Assembly: GCF_024296665.1 (NCBI RefSeq)
Contig: NZ_CP100762.1
Span: 1,860,001-1,924,000 of the forward strand
Direction of reading: 5' to 3'
Length of the DNA: 64,000 bases
Source: Salinilacihabitans rarus
GTDB taxonomy: Archaea > Halobacteriota > Halobacteria > Halobacteriales > Natrialbaceae
In this document: piece after piece, positions 27,957 to 41,058 of the stretch
How positions within the stretch are numbered: position 1 is the stretch's first letter
Layout of the letters: each line of letters begins with the position of its first letter
The notes under the pieces: model-generated
What the model was told of the DNA's origin: nothing
Databases searched by the model: none
The model's input: the letters and a program-made list of their open reading frames with translations, nothing else
Made by a program: the position numbers and the translations under genes

Positions 27957-28391
27957 ATGAGCGACGGCGGCACCTACGTGCTCGCGATCGAACTCGCCGA
28001 AGACGCGACCGTCGAGGTCGGCGCGCTGGGCGAGCGCGCGTTCGCCCGCGGGACGTACGCCTACGTGGGGTCGGCGTTCGGCCCCGGCGGCTTCTCGCGC
28101 GTCGACAGGCACCGCGAACTCGCCCGCGGCGAGCGCGACGCGCGCCACTGGCACGTCGACTACCTGCTCGGCGCGCCCGAGGCGACGCTCGCGCACGCCG
28201 TCCTGTTCCCCGACGAGGACCGCGAGTGCGACCTCGCGGCGACGCTGCCCGGCGATCCAGTTCCGGACTTCGGCGCCTCCGACTGCGACTGCGAGGCGCA
28301 CCTGCTCGCCGCGCCCGGGACCGCGGCGCTGCTCGCGGCGCTGGAGGAGGTCGGCGGCCGGGTCGACGACTCGGTCGATCCGGTCGGCTAG
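27957..28391 (+). CDS. DUF123 / GIY-YIG-like domain protein
   Basis: 144 residues. The pattern GTYVLAIELAEDATVEVGAL, then FARGTYAYVGSAFGPGGFS, HWHVDYLL and ECDLAATLPG matches DUF123, a GIY-YIG-related domain common in archaea and sometimes fused to endonuclease III. The GTY...AYVG pair corresponds to the GIY and YIG elements. C-terminal ASDCDCEAHLL contributes two cysteines. Nuclease activity is unproven for this family. It follows the RG-rich gene by 56 bases. Confidence 0.85.
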   Translation: MSDGGTYVLAIELAEDATVEVGALGERAFARGTYAYVGSAFGPGGFSRVDRHRELARGERDARHWHVDYLLGAPEATLAHAVLFPDEDRECDLAATLPGDPVPDFGASDCDCEAHLLAAPGTAALLAALEEVGGRVDDSVDPVG

Positions 28392-28404
28392 AAGGAGCGG
28401 CCGG

Positions 28405-33057
<4,653 letters not shown>

Positions 33058-33106
33058 ACCACGACGATGCACAAACGGAGATAAGAGGCTACCCCATAAT
33101 GGCTAA

Positions 33107-33141
33107 GTGTATTATATACACATATAATTCACCTTAAGGTG
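33107..33141 (-). promoter_or_regulatory. gltB promoter with two palindromes
   Basis: The minus-strand TATA element TATATAAT (33111-33118) lies inside a palindrome with arms GTGTAT and ATACAC (33107-33121). A second perfect palindrome, CACCTTAAGGTG, occupies 33130-33141, directly upstream. Transcription would start near 33088, giving a ~30-base leader. A palindrome over the TATA box and one at the BRE side are where an archaeal repressor or activator would bind; nitrogen control is a reasonable guess, not shown. Confidence 0.55.
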
Positions 33142-33205
33142 CGTGCGCGGCGACGCGGACGCTCGTCGACGAACGGTTCGGCGCGAAAGGTGTCAGAGGC
33201 ACGTA

Positions 33206-33227
33206 GTGTTCATCGGGAAATGAACAC
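33206..33227. repeat. Perfect 8-bp inverted repeat between proS and gltB
   Basis: GTGTTCAT at 33206-33213 and ATGAACAC at 33220-33227, separated by CGGGAA. It lies about 125 bases after the proS stop in the direction of transcription and 150 bases before gltB. It could be a 3' hairpin of the proS message or an upstream regulator site for gltB. Confidence 0.6.
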
Positions 33228-33350
33228 CACGGATATAGAGGGACACTCCAGAAGTATGCTCTGTGTGGCTAAACGATTAGGTTCGGTACGGGAGGACGTG
33301 ACGAGGTTGCCCGGCCGGCGACGCGAGCGGGCCGGGGCGAGGCCGTCGCC

Positions 33351-34835
33351 TCAGTAGGACTTCGCGAAGTAGGCGATCTCGTCGGCGGGGTCGCCACAGA
33401 CGCCACACTCGGCGTCGTCCTCGGGAGTCGTCGGCTCCCCGGCGGTGGTCCCGCCCTGATCCTCGAGCGGTTGCATGACGATCTCGGCGGCGATCTTCTC
33501 CTTGATGGCCTCCTCGCAGGCCTCGTCGCCACACCACGGCGTCTTCACGTAGCCGCCGTGCTTGCCGATCGTCCCGAGGATCTCCTCGGGGCTGTGGGCC
33601 TCCCGGACGTTCTCCTCGAGGTTCTCCTTCGCCGCGTCGTAGAGTTCGTCGTAGATCGTCTCGAGGTGCTCGTCGACCGTCCCGACGATGTCCGCGCGGT
33701 CCGCGACGGCCCGCTCGCCGTCCGGGCGGTGGACGAGGGTGGCCTCCCCGTCGTCGACCTCGTTGGGACCGATCTCGATCCGGAGAGGGACGCCGTGGAG
33801 TTCGTGTTCGTTGAACTTGAAGCCGGGGTTGCGCTCGTCGCGGTCGTCGAGTTCGACGCGGACGCCGGCGTCTTCGAGGTCGGCGGCGATCCCCTCGGCG
33901 TACTCGAGGACCGTCTCCTTGGTGTCCTCCTGCCAGATGGGGACGACGGCGACCTGCGTGGGCGCGATCGTCGGGGGGAGCACGAGACCCTGATCGTCCG
34001 AGTGGGTCATGATGAGCGCCCCGAGCGCGCGCCAGGAGAGCCCCCACGAGGTGGTGTAGGCGGTGCGCTCCGCCTCGTCCTCGTCGACGAAGGTGATGTC
34101 GAACGCCTCCGCGAACGACTGGCCGAGATTGTGGCTGGTGCCGCCTTGCACCGACTTGCCGTCGGGCATCAGACACTCGACGGTCGTCGTCGTGTCCGCC
34201 CCGGGGAACTTGTCGTGTTCGGGCTTCTTCCCGCGCAGGACCGGGATGGCGAGTACCTCCTCGTAGACGCGCTCGTACTGGCCGAGGCGGGTCCAGACCT
34301 CCTCCCACGCCCCCTCGTCGGTCGCGTGGGCGGTGTGACCCTCCTGCCAGAGGAACTCCTTGGTCCGGAAGAACGGCTTCGTCTCCGTCGCCTCCCAGCG
34401 GACGACCGAACACCACTGGTTCAACCGGAGGGGGAGGTCGCGGTGGCTGCGGACCCACTGGGCCATGAAGGGGGCGATGATCGACTCGCTGGTCGGGCGC
34501 ACCGCGAGGCGTTCCTCCAGTTCGTCGTGACCGCCCTTCGTGACCCACGCCACCTCGGGGTCGAAGCCCTCGACGATGTCCTTCTCCCGTTCGAGGTAGC
34601 TCTCGGGGATGAACATCGGGAAGTAGGCGTTCGTGACGCCGGTGTCCTTGAACCAGCCGTCCAGGGCGTCCTGTATCGCCTCCCACAGCGCGTAGCCGCG
34701 GGGCTTCGTGACGATGAACCCGCCCATGGGCGCGTAGTCGGCCAGTCCCGCCTTCCGGACGACCTCGGCGTACCACTCGCCGGGCCGGTGCGATTTGGAC
34801 TCGGTGATGCCGAGTTCCTGACTCTCGTCGCTCAT
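33351..34835 (-). CDS. proS: Prolyl-tRNA synthetase (archaeal/eukaryotic type)
   Basis: 494 residues. It charges tRNA-Pro. Class II landmarks: motif 1 region FKDTGVTNAYFPMFIPESY near 70, motif 2 NQWCSVVRWEATETKPFFRT near 150, motif 3 region TSWGLSWRALGALIMTHSD near 255, then an anticodon-binding domain and the C-terminal zinc domain of the archaeal-type enzyme, with cysteines in TPWCGDEACEEA and AECGVCGDP. It lacks the INS editing domain of bacterial ProS. The ATG at 34835 is supported by a minus-strand TATA box ~27 bases upstream, giving a leaderless mRNA. Confidence 0.96.
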   Translation of the reverse strand: MSDESQELGITESKSHRPGEWYAEVVRKAGLADYAPMGGFIVTKPRGYALWEAIQDALDGWFKDTGVTNAYFPMFIPESYLEREKDIVEGFDPEVAWVTKGGHDELEERLAVRPTSESIIAPFMAQWVRSHRDLPLRLNQWCSVVRWEATETKPFFRTKEFLWQEGHTAHATDEGAWEEVWTRLGQYERVYEEVLAIPVLRGKKPEHDKFPGADTTTTVECLMPDGKSVQGGTSHNLGQSFAEAFDITFVDEDEAERTAYTTSWGLSWRALGALIMTHSDDQGLVLPPTIAPTQVAVVPIWQEDTKETVLEYAEGIAADLEDAGVRVELDDRDERNPGFKFNEHELHGVPLRIEIGPNEVDDGEATLVHRPDGERAVADRADIVGTVDEHLETIYDELYDAAKENLEENVREAHSPEEILGTIGKHGGYVKTPWCGDEACEEAIKEKIAAEIVMQPLEDQGGTTAGEPTTPEDDAECGVCGDPADEIAYFAKSY

Positions 34836-34859
34836 ACCTCGAACGACAGCCACGGCGGT

Positions 34860-34867
34860 CTTAAACG
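34860..34867 (-). promoter_or_regulatory. TATA box of proS
   Basis: Minus strand CGTTTAAG, centred ~28 bases from the ATG at 34835. The predicted transcription start coincides with the start codon. Confidence 0.55.
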
Positions 34868-34929
34868 ATGCGAAGGTGGGACGGCGTGTGGCACACCGGC
34901 GCGGCCGGCGGGAAGGCCGGAAGCGTCCG

Positions 34930-34964
34930 GCCGCCTCGGCGCGACGGCCAGCGGCCGAGGCGGC
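34930..34964. repeat. 11-bp GC-rich inverted repeat upstream of the phn operon
   Basis: GCCGCCTCGGC at 34930-34940 and GCCGAGGCGGC at 34954-34964, with a 13-base spacer. The right arm abuts the palindromic GCTATATAGC (34963-34972), which contains a possible upstream TATA box. It lies in the divergent gap between proS and phnD. Confidence 0.75.
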
Positions 34965-35024
34965 TATATAGCGGCCCGAGAGCTACCTATCACCACGGAA
35001 AAATAGTTAGATTTCATCAACCAC

Positions 35025-35032
35025 GTTTATTG
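35025..35032 (+). promoter_or_regulatory. Proximal TATA box of the phn operon
   Basis: GTTTATTG, centred ~28 bases before the ATG at 35057, so the transcript would be leaderless. A second candidate box, CTATATAG at 34964-34971, would give a ~60-base leader. The 60 bases between them are AT-rich. Confidence 0.55.
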
Positions 35033-35056
35033 TACTTCACTATAATTGGTGTGAGC

Positions 35057-36163
35057 ATGGTTGGCACGAACGGTTCGAGACGAGACGTCCTGAAAGCGAC
35101 GGCGTGTGCCTGCTGTGGCGCGGCGCTCGCCGGCTGTCTGACCGGAAACGACGGTGACGACGGGGGGAGCGGTCCGAGCGAGGACGACTTCCCCGAGTTC
35201 AACCCGCTCGACCCCGAGTTCCCGCAACTCACTTCGACGCTGCTCGACCACGGCTTCGAGACCGGTTCGATCGAGGAACTCGACACCTTCGAGGAGCGCG
35301 ACGAACCCCACTACGGCGACCCGCCGCGGGAGACGCCGGACGACGAGAGCGAGTGGCTCGACCCCGACACGCTCGACTTCGCGATGGTGCCGACCGAAGA
35401 CCCCGCCGTCTTCGAGGGGGTGCTCGACCCGCTGCTCGAGAACATCGAAAAGGAGACCGGCAAGAACGTCGAGAACAATCCGCTGCAGTCGTACGCGGCC
35501 CAGATCGAGGCGATGCGCAACGAGCGCCTGCACGTCGCCGGCTTCTCGACCGGGTCGACGCCGTTCGCGGTCAACAACTCCGGGGCCGTCCCGTTCGGCA
35601 TTCAGGTCGGCGAGGAGGAGTTCGGCTACCGGCTGTGGGTCATCACGCAGGCCGACAACGACGAGATCACCGAACTCGGGGACATGGCCGGCAAGAACGT
35701 CGCCCACACCGACCAGTCGTCGAACTCCGGGCACCTCGCGCCGAACGCGCTGTTCACCGACGCCGGCGTCACCCCGGGCGAGGACTACGAGATCGAGTTC
35801 TCCGGCAGCCACGAGAACAGCGCCGCGGGCATCTTCCACGGCGACTACGACGTCGCGCCGATCTGTAGCACCTGCTACGCGCGAGTCGCCGACCGCGGCG
35901 ACGTCGACCCCACGCAGATCAAGTGCATCTGGGCCAGCGCGCCGTTCCCGACCACCTCGTTCTGTTACCGCTACAACCTCCACCCCGACGTTCAGGAGGG
36001 CGTCAGGCGCGCGTTCCTCGACTACGACTACCAGGACACCCAGATCGCCGAGGAGTTCGAGGGCCGCGGGACGTGGGTCGAGATCGACTACGCCACCCAC
36101 TACCACGATATCCTCGTCAACCACGAGGTCAACGGGGTCGACTACGAGGACGACGACGTCTGA
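35057..36163 (+). CDS. phnD: Phosphate/phosphonate-type ABC transporter substrate-binding lipoprotein
   Basis: 368 residues. The Tat signal is [20 protein letters not shown], with lipobox LAGC and Cys27 as the lipid-anchored residue. An acidic linker ([10 protein letters not shown]) leads to a periplasmic-binding-protein domain of the PhnD class: [20 protein letters not shown] at the start, then [20 protein letters not shown] near 210, where PhnD proteins bind the phosphoryl group, and [20 protein letters not shown] near 260. The ligand may be phosphonate, phosphite, phosphate or a phosphate ester. Gene order D-C-E-E with overlaps shows one operon. Confidence 0.9.
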   Translation: MVGTNGSRRDVLKATACACCGAALAGCLTGNDGDDGGSGPSEDDFPEFNPLDPEFPQLTSTLLDHGFETGSIEELDTFEERDEPHYGDPPRETPDDESEWLDPDTLDFAMVPTEDPAVFEGVLDPLLENIEKETGKNVENNPLQSYAAQIEAMRNERLHVAGFSTGSTPFAVNNSGAVPFGIQVGEEEFGYRLWVITQADNDEITELGDMAGKNVAHTDQSSNSGHLAPNALFTDAGVTPGEDYEIEFSGSHENSAAGIFHGDYDVAPICSTCYARVADRGDVDPTQIKCIWASAPFPTTSFCYRYNLHPDVQEGVRRAFLDYDYQDTQIAEEFEGRGTWVEIDYATHYHDILVNHEVNGVDYEDDDV

Positions 36164-36167
36164 CTCG

Positions 36168-36995
36168 ATGCTCAGGATAGTCGACCTCGACAAGACCTAC
36201 CAGACCGGCGACCGCGCGCTCAAGGGGGCTTCCATGGAGGTTTCGGGCAACGAGGTCGTCGCGATCATCGGCCCGAGCGGCGCCGGCAAGAGCACGCTCG
36301 TCCGGTGTATCAACCGCCTCACGGAACCGACCGACGGCGAGGTGTGGCTCGACGACACCGAACTCACGGCGCTGTCGAAGCGACAGCTCCGGAAGACCCG
36401 CCGGGACGTCGGGATGATCTTCCAGGAGTACGGTCTCGTCGAGCGCCTGACCGTGATGGAGAACGTCCTCTCGGGACGGCTCGGCTACCTCAGCAACTGG
36501 AACGCGTTCCGCCGGAACTTCCCGGCGGAGGACGTCGAGTACGCCTACGAGACGCTCGACCGCGTGGGGCTGGCCGACATGGAGAACAAGCGGGCCGACG
36601 AACTCTCGGGCGGCCAGCGCCAGCGCGTCGGCATCGCGCGGGCGGTCGTCCAGCGGCCGAAGATCCTGCTCGCCGACGAGCCGACGTCGAGCCTCGACCC
36701 CGACACCTCCCGGGCCGTGATGGACCTCCTGACCGAGATCGCCCGCGAGGAGTCGATCCCGGTGCTCATCAACATCCACGAGGTGGAACTCGCGCTGGAG
36801 TACGCAGACCGGGTCGTCGGCCTCCACGACGGCGAGATCGTCTTCGAGGGCGGCCCCGAGGACGTCGACGAGGGCGCGCGGGACGTGATCTACCGTGGCG
36901 CCGACGAGGGGGTCGCCCCCGGCGCCGGCGCGGCGGCGAGCGACCCCGACGACGAGGGAGTCGCCCCCGCCGACGGCTCGACCCGGGAGCTATGA
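36168..36995 (+). CDS. phnC: Phosphate/phosphonate-type ABC transporter ATP-binding protein
   Basis: 275 residues, starting 4 bases after the phnD stop. Walker [12 protein letters not shown] near 35, Q-loop [20 protein letters not shown] near 85, signature [14 protein letters not shown] near 145, Walker [14 protein letters not shown] near 168, H-loop [12 protein letters not shown] near 200. The [12 protein letters not shown] segment after the Q-loop is characteristic of PhnC. It powers import. The C-terminal ~30 residues are acidic and repeat DEGVAP. Its stop codon overlaps the next ATG (ATGA). Confidence 0.95.
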   Translation: MLRIVDLDKTYQTGDRALKGASMEVSGNEVVAIIGPSGAGKSTLVRCINRLTEPTDGEVWLDDTELTALSKRQLRKTRRDVGMIFQEYGLVERLTVMENVLSGRLGYLSNWNAFRRNFPAEDVEYAYETLDRVGLADMENKRADELSGGQRQRVGIARAVVQRPKILLADEPTSSLDPDTSRAVMDLLTEIAREESIPVLINIHEVELALEYADRVVGLHDGEIVFEGGPEDVDEGARDVIYRGADEGVAPGAGAAASDPDDEGVAPADGSTREL

Positions 36996-37822
36996 GTTCG
37001 GGGACCGAGGCCGACCGCGGGCGCGCCGACCACCCCCGCGAGTGGGAGCGGCCGACGGTGTTCTACAACGCCGCGGTGAAGTACGTCGTCTACGCGGCCA
37101 TCGCGGCGTTCGTCCTGTGGAGCCTCTGGGAGATCCGGATCGGCGTCGACCGGATCCTCTCCGGCGCGGCGGCCGCACTCGACCTGCTCCGCGAGATGTA
37201 TCCGCCGAACTTCGGGCCGCGCAAGCGCGAACTCATCCTCCGGGGGATGGTCGAGAGCATCGCGATGTCGATCGTCGCGACGGTCGTCGGCGTCGTGGTC
37301 AGCATCCCGATCGCCGTGATGGCGGCGGAGAACCTCGTCCCCCGGCCGGTCTACCTCGTGGGCCGGGCGATCGTCTCGGTCTCGCGCGCGCTGCACGAAC
37401 TCGTGCTGGGGATCCTCGCCGTCGTCGCCGTCGGCATCGGCCCCCTCGCGGGCGTGATCGCGCTCGTGTTCGCCACGCCCGGCTTCTACTCGAAGCTGCT
37501 CGCCGAGGACCTGGAGGACATCGACGAGAACCAGCGCGACGCCGTCCGCGCGGTCGGCGGTTCGCCCCTGCAGGTGCTCCTCTACGGCGTCTACCCGCAG
37601 GTCGTGCCGCGGATCGCCGGCCTGGCGATCTACCGCTGGGACATCAACATCCGCGCGAGCACGATCATCGGCATCGTCGGCGCCGGCGGCATCGGCATCA
37701 CGCTGATCAACGCCTTCGACCGTTACGAGTTCGACTTCGCGGTGGCGATCGTCATGGTCATCATCGCCGTCGTCCTGCTCGGCGAGGGCGTAAGCGCCTA
37801 CACGCGGAGGTGGATACAGTGA
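36992..37822 (+). CDS. phnE: Phosphate/phosphonate-type ABC transporter permease 1
   Basis: 276 residues with about six membrane segments, beginning near [17 protein letters not shown] (~30). The periplasmic loop contains [12 protein letters not shown]; such MYPPN loops are usual in PhnE permeases. The EAA-type coupling loop is [20 protein letters not shown] near 188, where PhnC docks. It overlaps phnC by 4 bases (ATGA) and the second permease by 4 bases (GTGA), so translation is coupled. It pairs with the next gene as a heterodimeric channel. Confidence 0.93.
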   Translation: MSSGTEADRGRADHPREWERPTVFYNAAVKYVVYAAIAAFVLWSLWEIRIGVDRILSGAAAALDLLREMYPPNFGPRKRELILRGMVESIAMSIVATVVGVVVSIPIAVMAAENLVPRPVYLVGRAIVSVSRALHELVLGILAVVAVGIGPLAGVIALVFATPGFYSKLLAEDLEDIDENQRDAVRAVGGSPLQVLLYGVYPQVVPRIAGLAIYRWDINIRASTIIGIVGAGGIGITLINAFDRYEFDFAVAIVMVIIAVVLLGEGVSAYTRRWIQ

Positions 37823-38625
37823 GCACCGAATCCGCCGGGGGCGTCCGCGACTGGAGCGCCAGAGGGCGCCGACGACGGCTCGTCCGCTACCTCGCCGGGC
37901 TCCTGACGCTCGTCGCGGTCGCCGTCTCGTGGCGCGCACTCGGCGTCCGCTACGAGTACGTCCGGTCCGCCCCCGAATCGGTTCGGGACCTGCTCAACCG
38001 GATGTACCCGCCGGACGCCGCCTACGCGAACGAGATCGTCGGCCCGCTGCTGGAGACCGTCAACATCGCGGTCCTCGGGACCGGACTCGCCATCCTGCTG
38101 GCGCTGCCGGTCGCGTTCATCGGCGCCGAGAACACCACGCCGAACCGCGCGACGTACGCGCTGGGGAAGTTCCTCATCGTCGCCACGCGGTCGGTGAACG
38201 TCATCATCTGGGCGATCCTCTTCGTGATCCTGTTCGGGGCGGGCGCGCTCGCGGGCGTGCTCGCGGTGGGGTTCCGGTCGATCGGCTTCGTCGCCAAACT
38301 CGTCTCCGAGGAGATCGAGGAGATCAGCCCGACGCAGGTCGAGGCCGTCCGCGCGACCGGCGCCAGCAGGACCCAGACGCTGCTGTACGGGATCGTCCCA
38401 CAGGTGAAGCCGGCGTTCGTCGGCGTCTCGGTCTACCGCTGGGACATCAACGTCCGGTCGAGCACGATCATCGGCTTCGTCGGCGCCGGCGGCATCGGCG
38501 TCGAACTCCAGAACAGCATCAACTTCCTCGACTGGCACCGCGTGCTGACGATCCTGCTTGCCATCCTCGCGGTCGTCATCGTCAGTGAATTGCTCTCGGC
38601 GTACCTACGTTCGAAGGTACGCTAG
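37819..38625 (+). CDS. phnE: Phosphate/phosphonate-type ABC transporter permease 2
   Basis: 268 residues, GTG start overlapping the previous stop. Basic N-terminus ARGRRRRLVRYLAG, then six predicted membrane segments, the loop RMYPPDAAYANE, and the coupling loop AVRATGASRTQTLLYGIVPQ near 175. It is a PhnE paralog of the preceding gene. The last codons lie in a perfect inverted repeat (38599-38622, 8-base arms) just before the HAD gene, which could be a hairpin between the two cistrons. Confidence 0.93.
   Translation: MSTESAGGVRDWSARGRRRRLVRYLAGLLTLVAVAVSWRALGVRYEYVRSAPESVRDLLNRMYPPDAAYANEIVGPLLETVNIAVLGTGLAILLALPVAFIGAENTTPNRATYALGKFLIVATRSVNVIIWAILFVILFGAGALAGVLAVGFRSIGFVAKLVSEEIEEISPTQVEAVRATGASRTQTLLYGIVPQVKPAFVGVSVYRWDINVRSSTIIGFVGAGGIGVELQNSINFLDWHRVLTILLAILAVVIVSELLSAYLRSKVR
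38599..38622. repeat. 8-bp inverted repeat at the end of the second phnE
   Basis: GCGTACCT at 38599-38606 and AGGTACGC at 38615-38622, with an 8-base spacer. It spans the last codons of the permease, just before its stop and the ATG of the HAD gene at 38629. In RNA it would form a hairpin at the junction of the two cistrons. Its spacer begins ACGTTC, also present in the S9-peptidase insert hairpin. Confidence 0.65.
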
Positions 38626-38628
38626 GCT

Positions 38629-39414
38629 ATGAACTACGACGGCATCCTTCTGGACCTCGACGGAACCATCTACCGGGGTGACGGCCTCGTCCCGGGCGCC
38701 ACAGCGGCGGTCGAACGCGCCCGCGAGGCCGCGCCCGTCCTGTTCCTGTCGAACAACGCGACGAAGCGACCGGCCGACTACGCGAGCACGCTGACCGACC
38801 TCGGGATCCCGGCCGCCCCCGAGGACGTGCTCACGTCCGCGGCCATCGCCGGCGAGTGGCTCGCGGGAACCCACCCCGACAGGCCGGCGCTGGTCGTCGG
38901 GGAGGCGGCGCTGGTCGCCGAACTCGAAGCGGCCGGCGTGACCGTGACCGACGACCCCGACCGGGCGGGGGTCGTCGTCGCGTCGATGGACCGCTCGTTC
39001 GACTACGCGACGCTCCGGCGGGCGTTCGACGCCCTCGACGAGGGGACGCCGTTCGTCGCGACCAACCCCGACCGCACCTGTCCGGTAGCCGACGGCGAGG
39101 TGCCCGACGCGGCCGGGATGATCGGCGCCATCGAGGGCGTCACCGGCCGGTCGCTCGATCGCGTCCTCGGGAAACCGTCGGCCACGGCCGCCGAGGTCGC
39201 GATCGCGACCCTCGACTGCCCGCCCGAGCGGTGTCTGCTCGTCGGCGACCGCCTCGAGACCGACGTCGAGATGGGCGCGCGCTCGGGGATGACGACCGTG
39301 CTCGTCCTCACCGGGGCGAGCGACCGGGCGGACCTGACGGCCGCCGCCCACGACCCGGACTACGTGCTCGACTCGATCGCGGACCTGCCGGCGCTTCTCG
39401 ACGACGCCGGGTAG
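38629..39414 (+). CDS. HAD-IIA family phosphatase (NagD-like), last gene of the phn operon
   Basis: 261 residues. Motif I LLDLDGTIYRGD at 6-17, motif II FLSNNATKRPADYAST near 42, a type C2 cap domain (~70-180), GKPSATAAEVA near 180 with the motif III lysine, and motif IV LVGDRLETDVEMGARSG near 205. NagD-like enzymes hydrolyse nucleotide or sugar phosphates, p-nitrophenyl phosphate or glycerol phosphate. It starts 3 bases after the permease stop, so it is surely cotranscribed with the transporter; a natural reading is that it releases phosphate from an imported phosphate ester. Confidence 0.9.
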   Translation: MNYDGILLDLDGTIYRGDGLVPGATAAVERAREAAPVLFLSNNATKRPADYASTLTDLGIPAAPEDVLTSAAIAGEWLAGTHPDRPALVVGEAALVAELEAAGVTVTDDPDRAGVVVASMDRSFDYATLRRAFDALDEGTPFVATNPDRTCPVADGEVPDAAGMIGAIEGVTGRSLDRVLGKPSATAAEVAIATLDCPPERCLLVGDRLETDVEMGARSGMTTVLVLTGASDRADLTAAAHDPDYVLDSIADLPALLDDAG

Positions 39415-39490
39415 CCGCCGAACCGAAACTGCCGGCACGTTGCTTCCGGTTCGCCCGCATTTTTGAGGGACGGCCGCGATTCTCCGTTCC

Positions 39491-40462
39491 ATGCAAGCGA
39501 TCGAAGTCACCGAGTTCGGCGACAGCGACGCGCTCGAAACCGTAGAGCGCGAGCGACCGGAGCCCGGCCCGGGCGAGGTCCGCGTCGACGTCGAGGCGGC
39601 GGGGATCAACTTCGCGGACATCCAGCAGCGCAAGGGTCAGTACCCCGGCGGGCCGGAGCCGCCGTACGTCCCCGGCATGGAGGCCGCCGGAACGATCGAC
39701 GCGACCGGCGAGGGCGTCGACCTCGACGAGGGCGACCGCGTCGTCGCCATGCTGAACGGCGGCGGTTACGCCGAGTACGTCACGGCCGACGCCCAGCTAC
39801 TGTTCCCGATCCCCGAGGGGATGAGCTTCGCGGAGGCCGCGGGCTTTCCCGTCCAGTACCTCACCGCGCACAACTGCCTGTTCGCGTGGGGCGGCCTCGA
39901 GGAGGGCGAGCGCGTGCTGATCCAGGCCGCCGCCGGCGGCGTCGGCACCGCGGCCGTCCAGCTCGCCTCCCGGGCCGGCGCGGAGGTGTTCGGCACCGCG
40001 AGCAGCGACGAGAAACTCGACCTCGCCGCCGACCTCGGCTGTGACCACCCCATCAAGTACACCGAGACGGACTTCCGCGAGGTGATCGACGAGGAGACCG
40101 ACGGCGAGGGCGTCGACCTCGTCTTAGAGAGCGTCGGCGGCGACGTCTTCGAGCGCAGCCTCGACGCCCTCTCGCACTTCGGTCGGCTGGTCACCTTCGG
40201 CGTCGCCGGCGGCGAACCCGCGAGCGCCGACACCCGCCGGCTGCTGTTCGAGAACAAGCGCGTGATCGGCTTCCACCTCGGGCAGGCCTCCCAGCGGGAC
40301 CCCGAGCGGATCATGGGCGCGGTGCCCGACCTCACCGAGGCGCTGTCGAGCGGCGACCTCGAAGTGGTCGTCGGCGAGGAGTTCCCGCTCGCGGACGCCG
40401 CCGAGGCCCACCAGTTCATCGAGGACCGCAAGAGTTCGGGGAAGGTCGTGCTGCGGCCCTGA
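39491..40462 (+). CDS. Zinc-independent medium-chain dehydrogenase (NADPH:quinone oxidoreductase-like)
   Basis: 323 residues. The N-terminal GroES-like domain (MQAIEVTEFGDSDALE, then AAGINFADIQQRKGQYPGGP, PYVPGMEAAGTI) lacks the zinc-binding Cys/His set of alcohol dehydrogenases. The Rossmann domain has LIQAAAGGVGTAAVQLA (AxxGGVG) near 140, and FGTASSDEKLDLAADLG for NADP ribose recognition. These enzymes reduce quinones or alpha,beta-unsaturated carbonyls. It has its own upstream gap of 76 bases and is convergent with the Nudix gene (1 base apart). Confidence 0.92.
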   Translation: MQAIEVTEFGDSDALETVERERPEPGPGEVRVDVEAAGINFADIQQRKGQYPGGPEPPYVPGMEAAGTIDATGEGVDLDEGDRVVAMLNGGGYAEYVTADAQLLFPIPEGMSFAEAAGFPVQYLTAHNCLFAWGGLEEGERVLIQAAAGGVGTAAVQLASRAGAEVFGTASSDEKLDLAADLGCDHPIKYTETDFREVIDEETDGEGVDLVLESVGGDVFERSLDALSHFGRLVTFGVAGGEPASADTRRLLFENKRVIGFHLGQASQRDPERIMGAVPDLTEALSSGDLEVVVGEEFPLADAAEAHQFIEDRKSSGKVVLRP

Positions 40463-40463
40463 C

Positions 40464-40940
40464 TCACTCGAACGAGACGTCCCACTCCAGATCGTGGTCG
40501 ACGAACGCCGCTTCGTCCAGCGGTTCGCCGCCCTCGAAGCGGAACTCGCCGGCGACGGTCCGCCCGTCGAGGACGCCCGGCAGCCAGAGGCGGTCGTCGT
40601 CCCACATCCGGTCGTAGGGCACGTCCTCGACCGGCACCCACTCGGGACGGGCCTCGGGCGAGGCCCGGGGCTCGCCCTCGAACGTCGACGTCCGGTAGAC
40701 GTGACAGAACGTGTGGGCCGCGCCGTCGAGGGTGAACCGCAGTTCGCCCGCCTTCTCCACGTCCGCGACGTCGAGGCCGACCTCCTCGCGGACCTCGCGG
40801 ACCGCGCACTCGCGGGGCGTCTCGCCGTCCTCGACCTTGCCGCCGGGACCGTTGTACCACCCCTCGCCGAGTCCACGGCGCTTCTCGATCAACAGGACCT
40901 CGCCGTCGCGAACGACGAAACAGAGCGTCGCCTCCTGCAT
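40464..40940 (-). CDS. Nudix hydrolase (MutT/MTH1-like)
   Basis: 158 residues. The Nudix box GGKVEDGETPRECAVREV followed by REEVGL is complete (GX5EX7REUXEEXGU) near residues 36-59. It is preceded by ATLCFVVRDGEVLLIEKRRG and LGEGWYNGPGG. WYNGPGGK is the form seen in MTH1-type 8-oxo-dGTP diphosphatases, which clean oxidised nucleotides from the pool; specificity is inferred. The ATG at 40940 fits the usual N-terminus. Confidence 0.92.
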   Translation of the reverse strand: MQEATLCFVVRDGEVLLIEKRRGLGEGWYNGPGGKVEDGETPRECAVREVREEVGLDVADVEKAGELRFTLDGAAHTFCHVYRTSTFEGEPRASPEARPEWVPVEDVPYDRMWDDDRLWLPGVLDGRTVAGEFRFEGGEPLDEAAFVDHDLEWDVSFE

Positions 40941-41058
40941 GGCCGGCCGTTGTGAGCGGACGGCCAAAATCCCTCGCGGTTCGACCCGACGCGGGTGCGG
41001 CCGCTCGCGGATCGCCGTGTCGGCAACCCTTTTGAATCACCGGTGAGACGAGGTACCC

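Larger units (their letters stand above)
33058..33350. other. 293-bp intergenic region between proS and gltB
   Basis: No credible gene. It holds the AT-rich gltB promoter region (33100-33141), two palindromes within it, and a separate inverted repeat at 33206-33227. A 45-codon open frame at 33221-33357 on the plus strand starts inside that inverted repeat and has poor codon usage, so I do not call it. Confidence 0.7.

Noticed and set aside
33221-33357. 45-codon plus-strand open frame between gltB and proS
   Set aside because: Poor codon usage, starts inside the inverted repeat, runs into the 3' end of proS, no recognisable motif.
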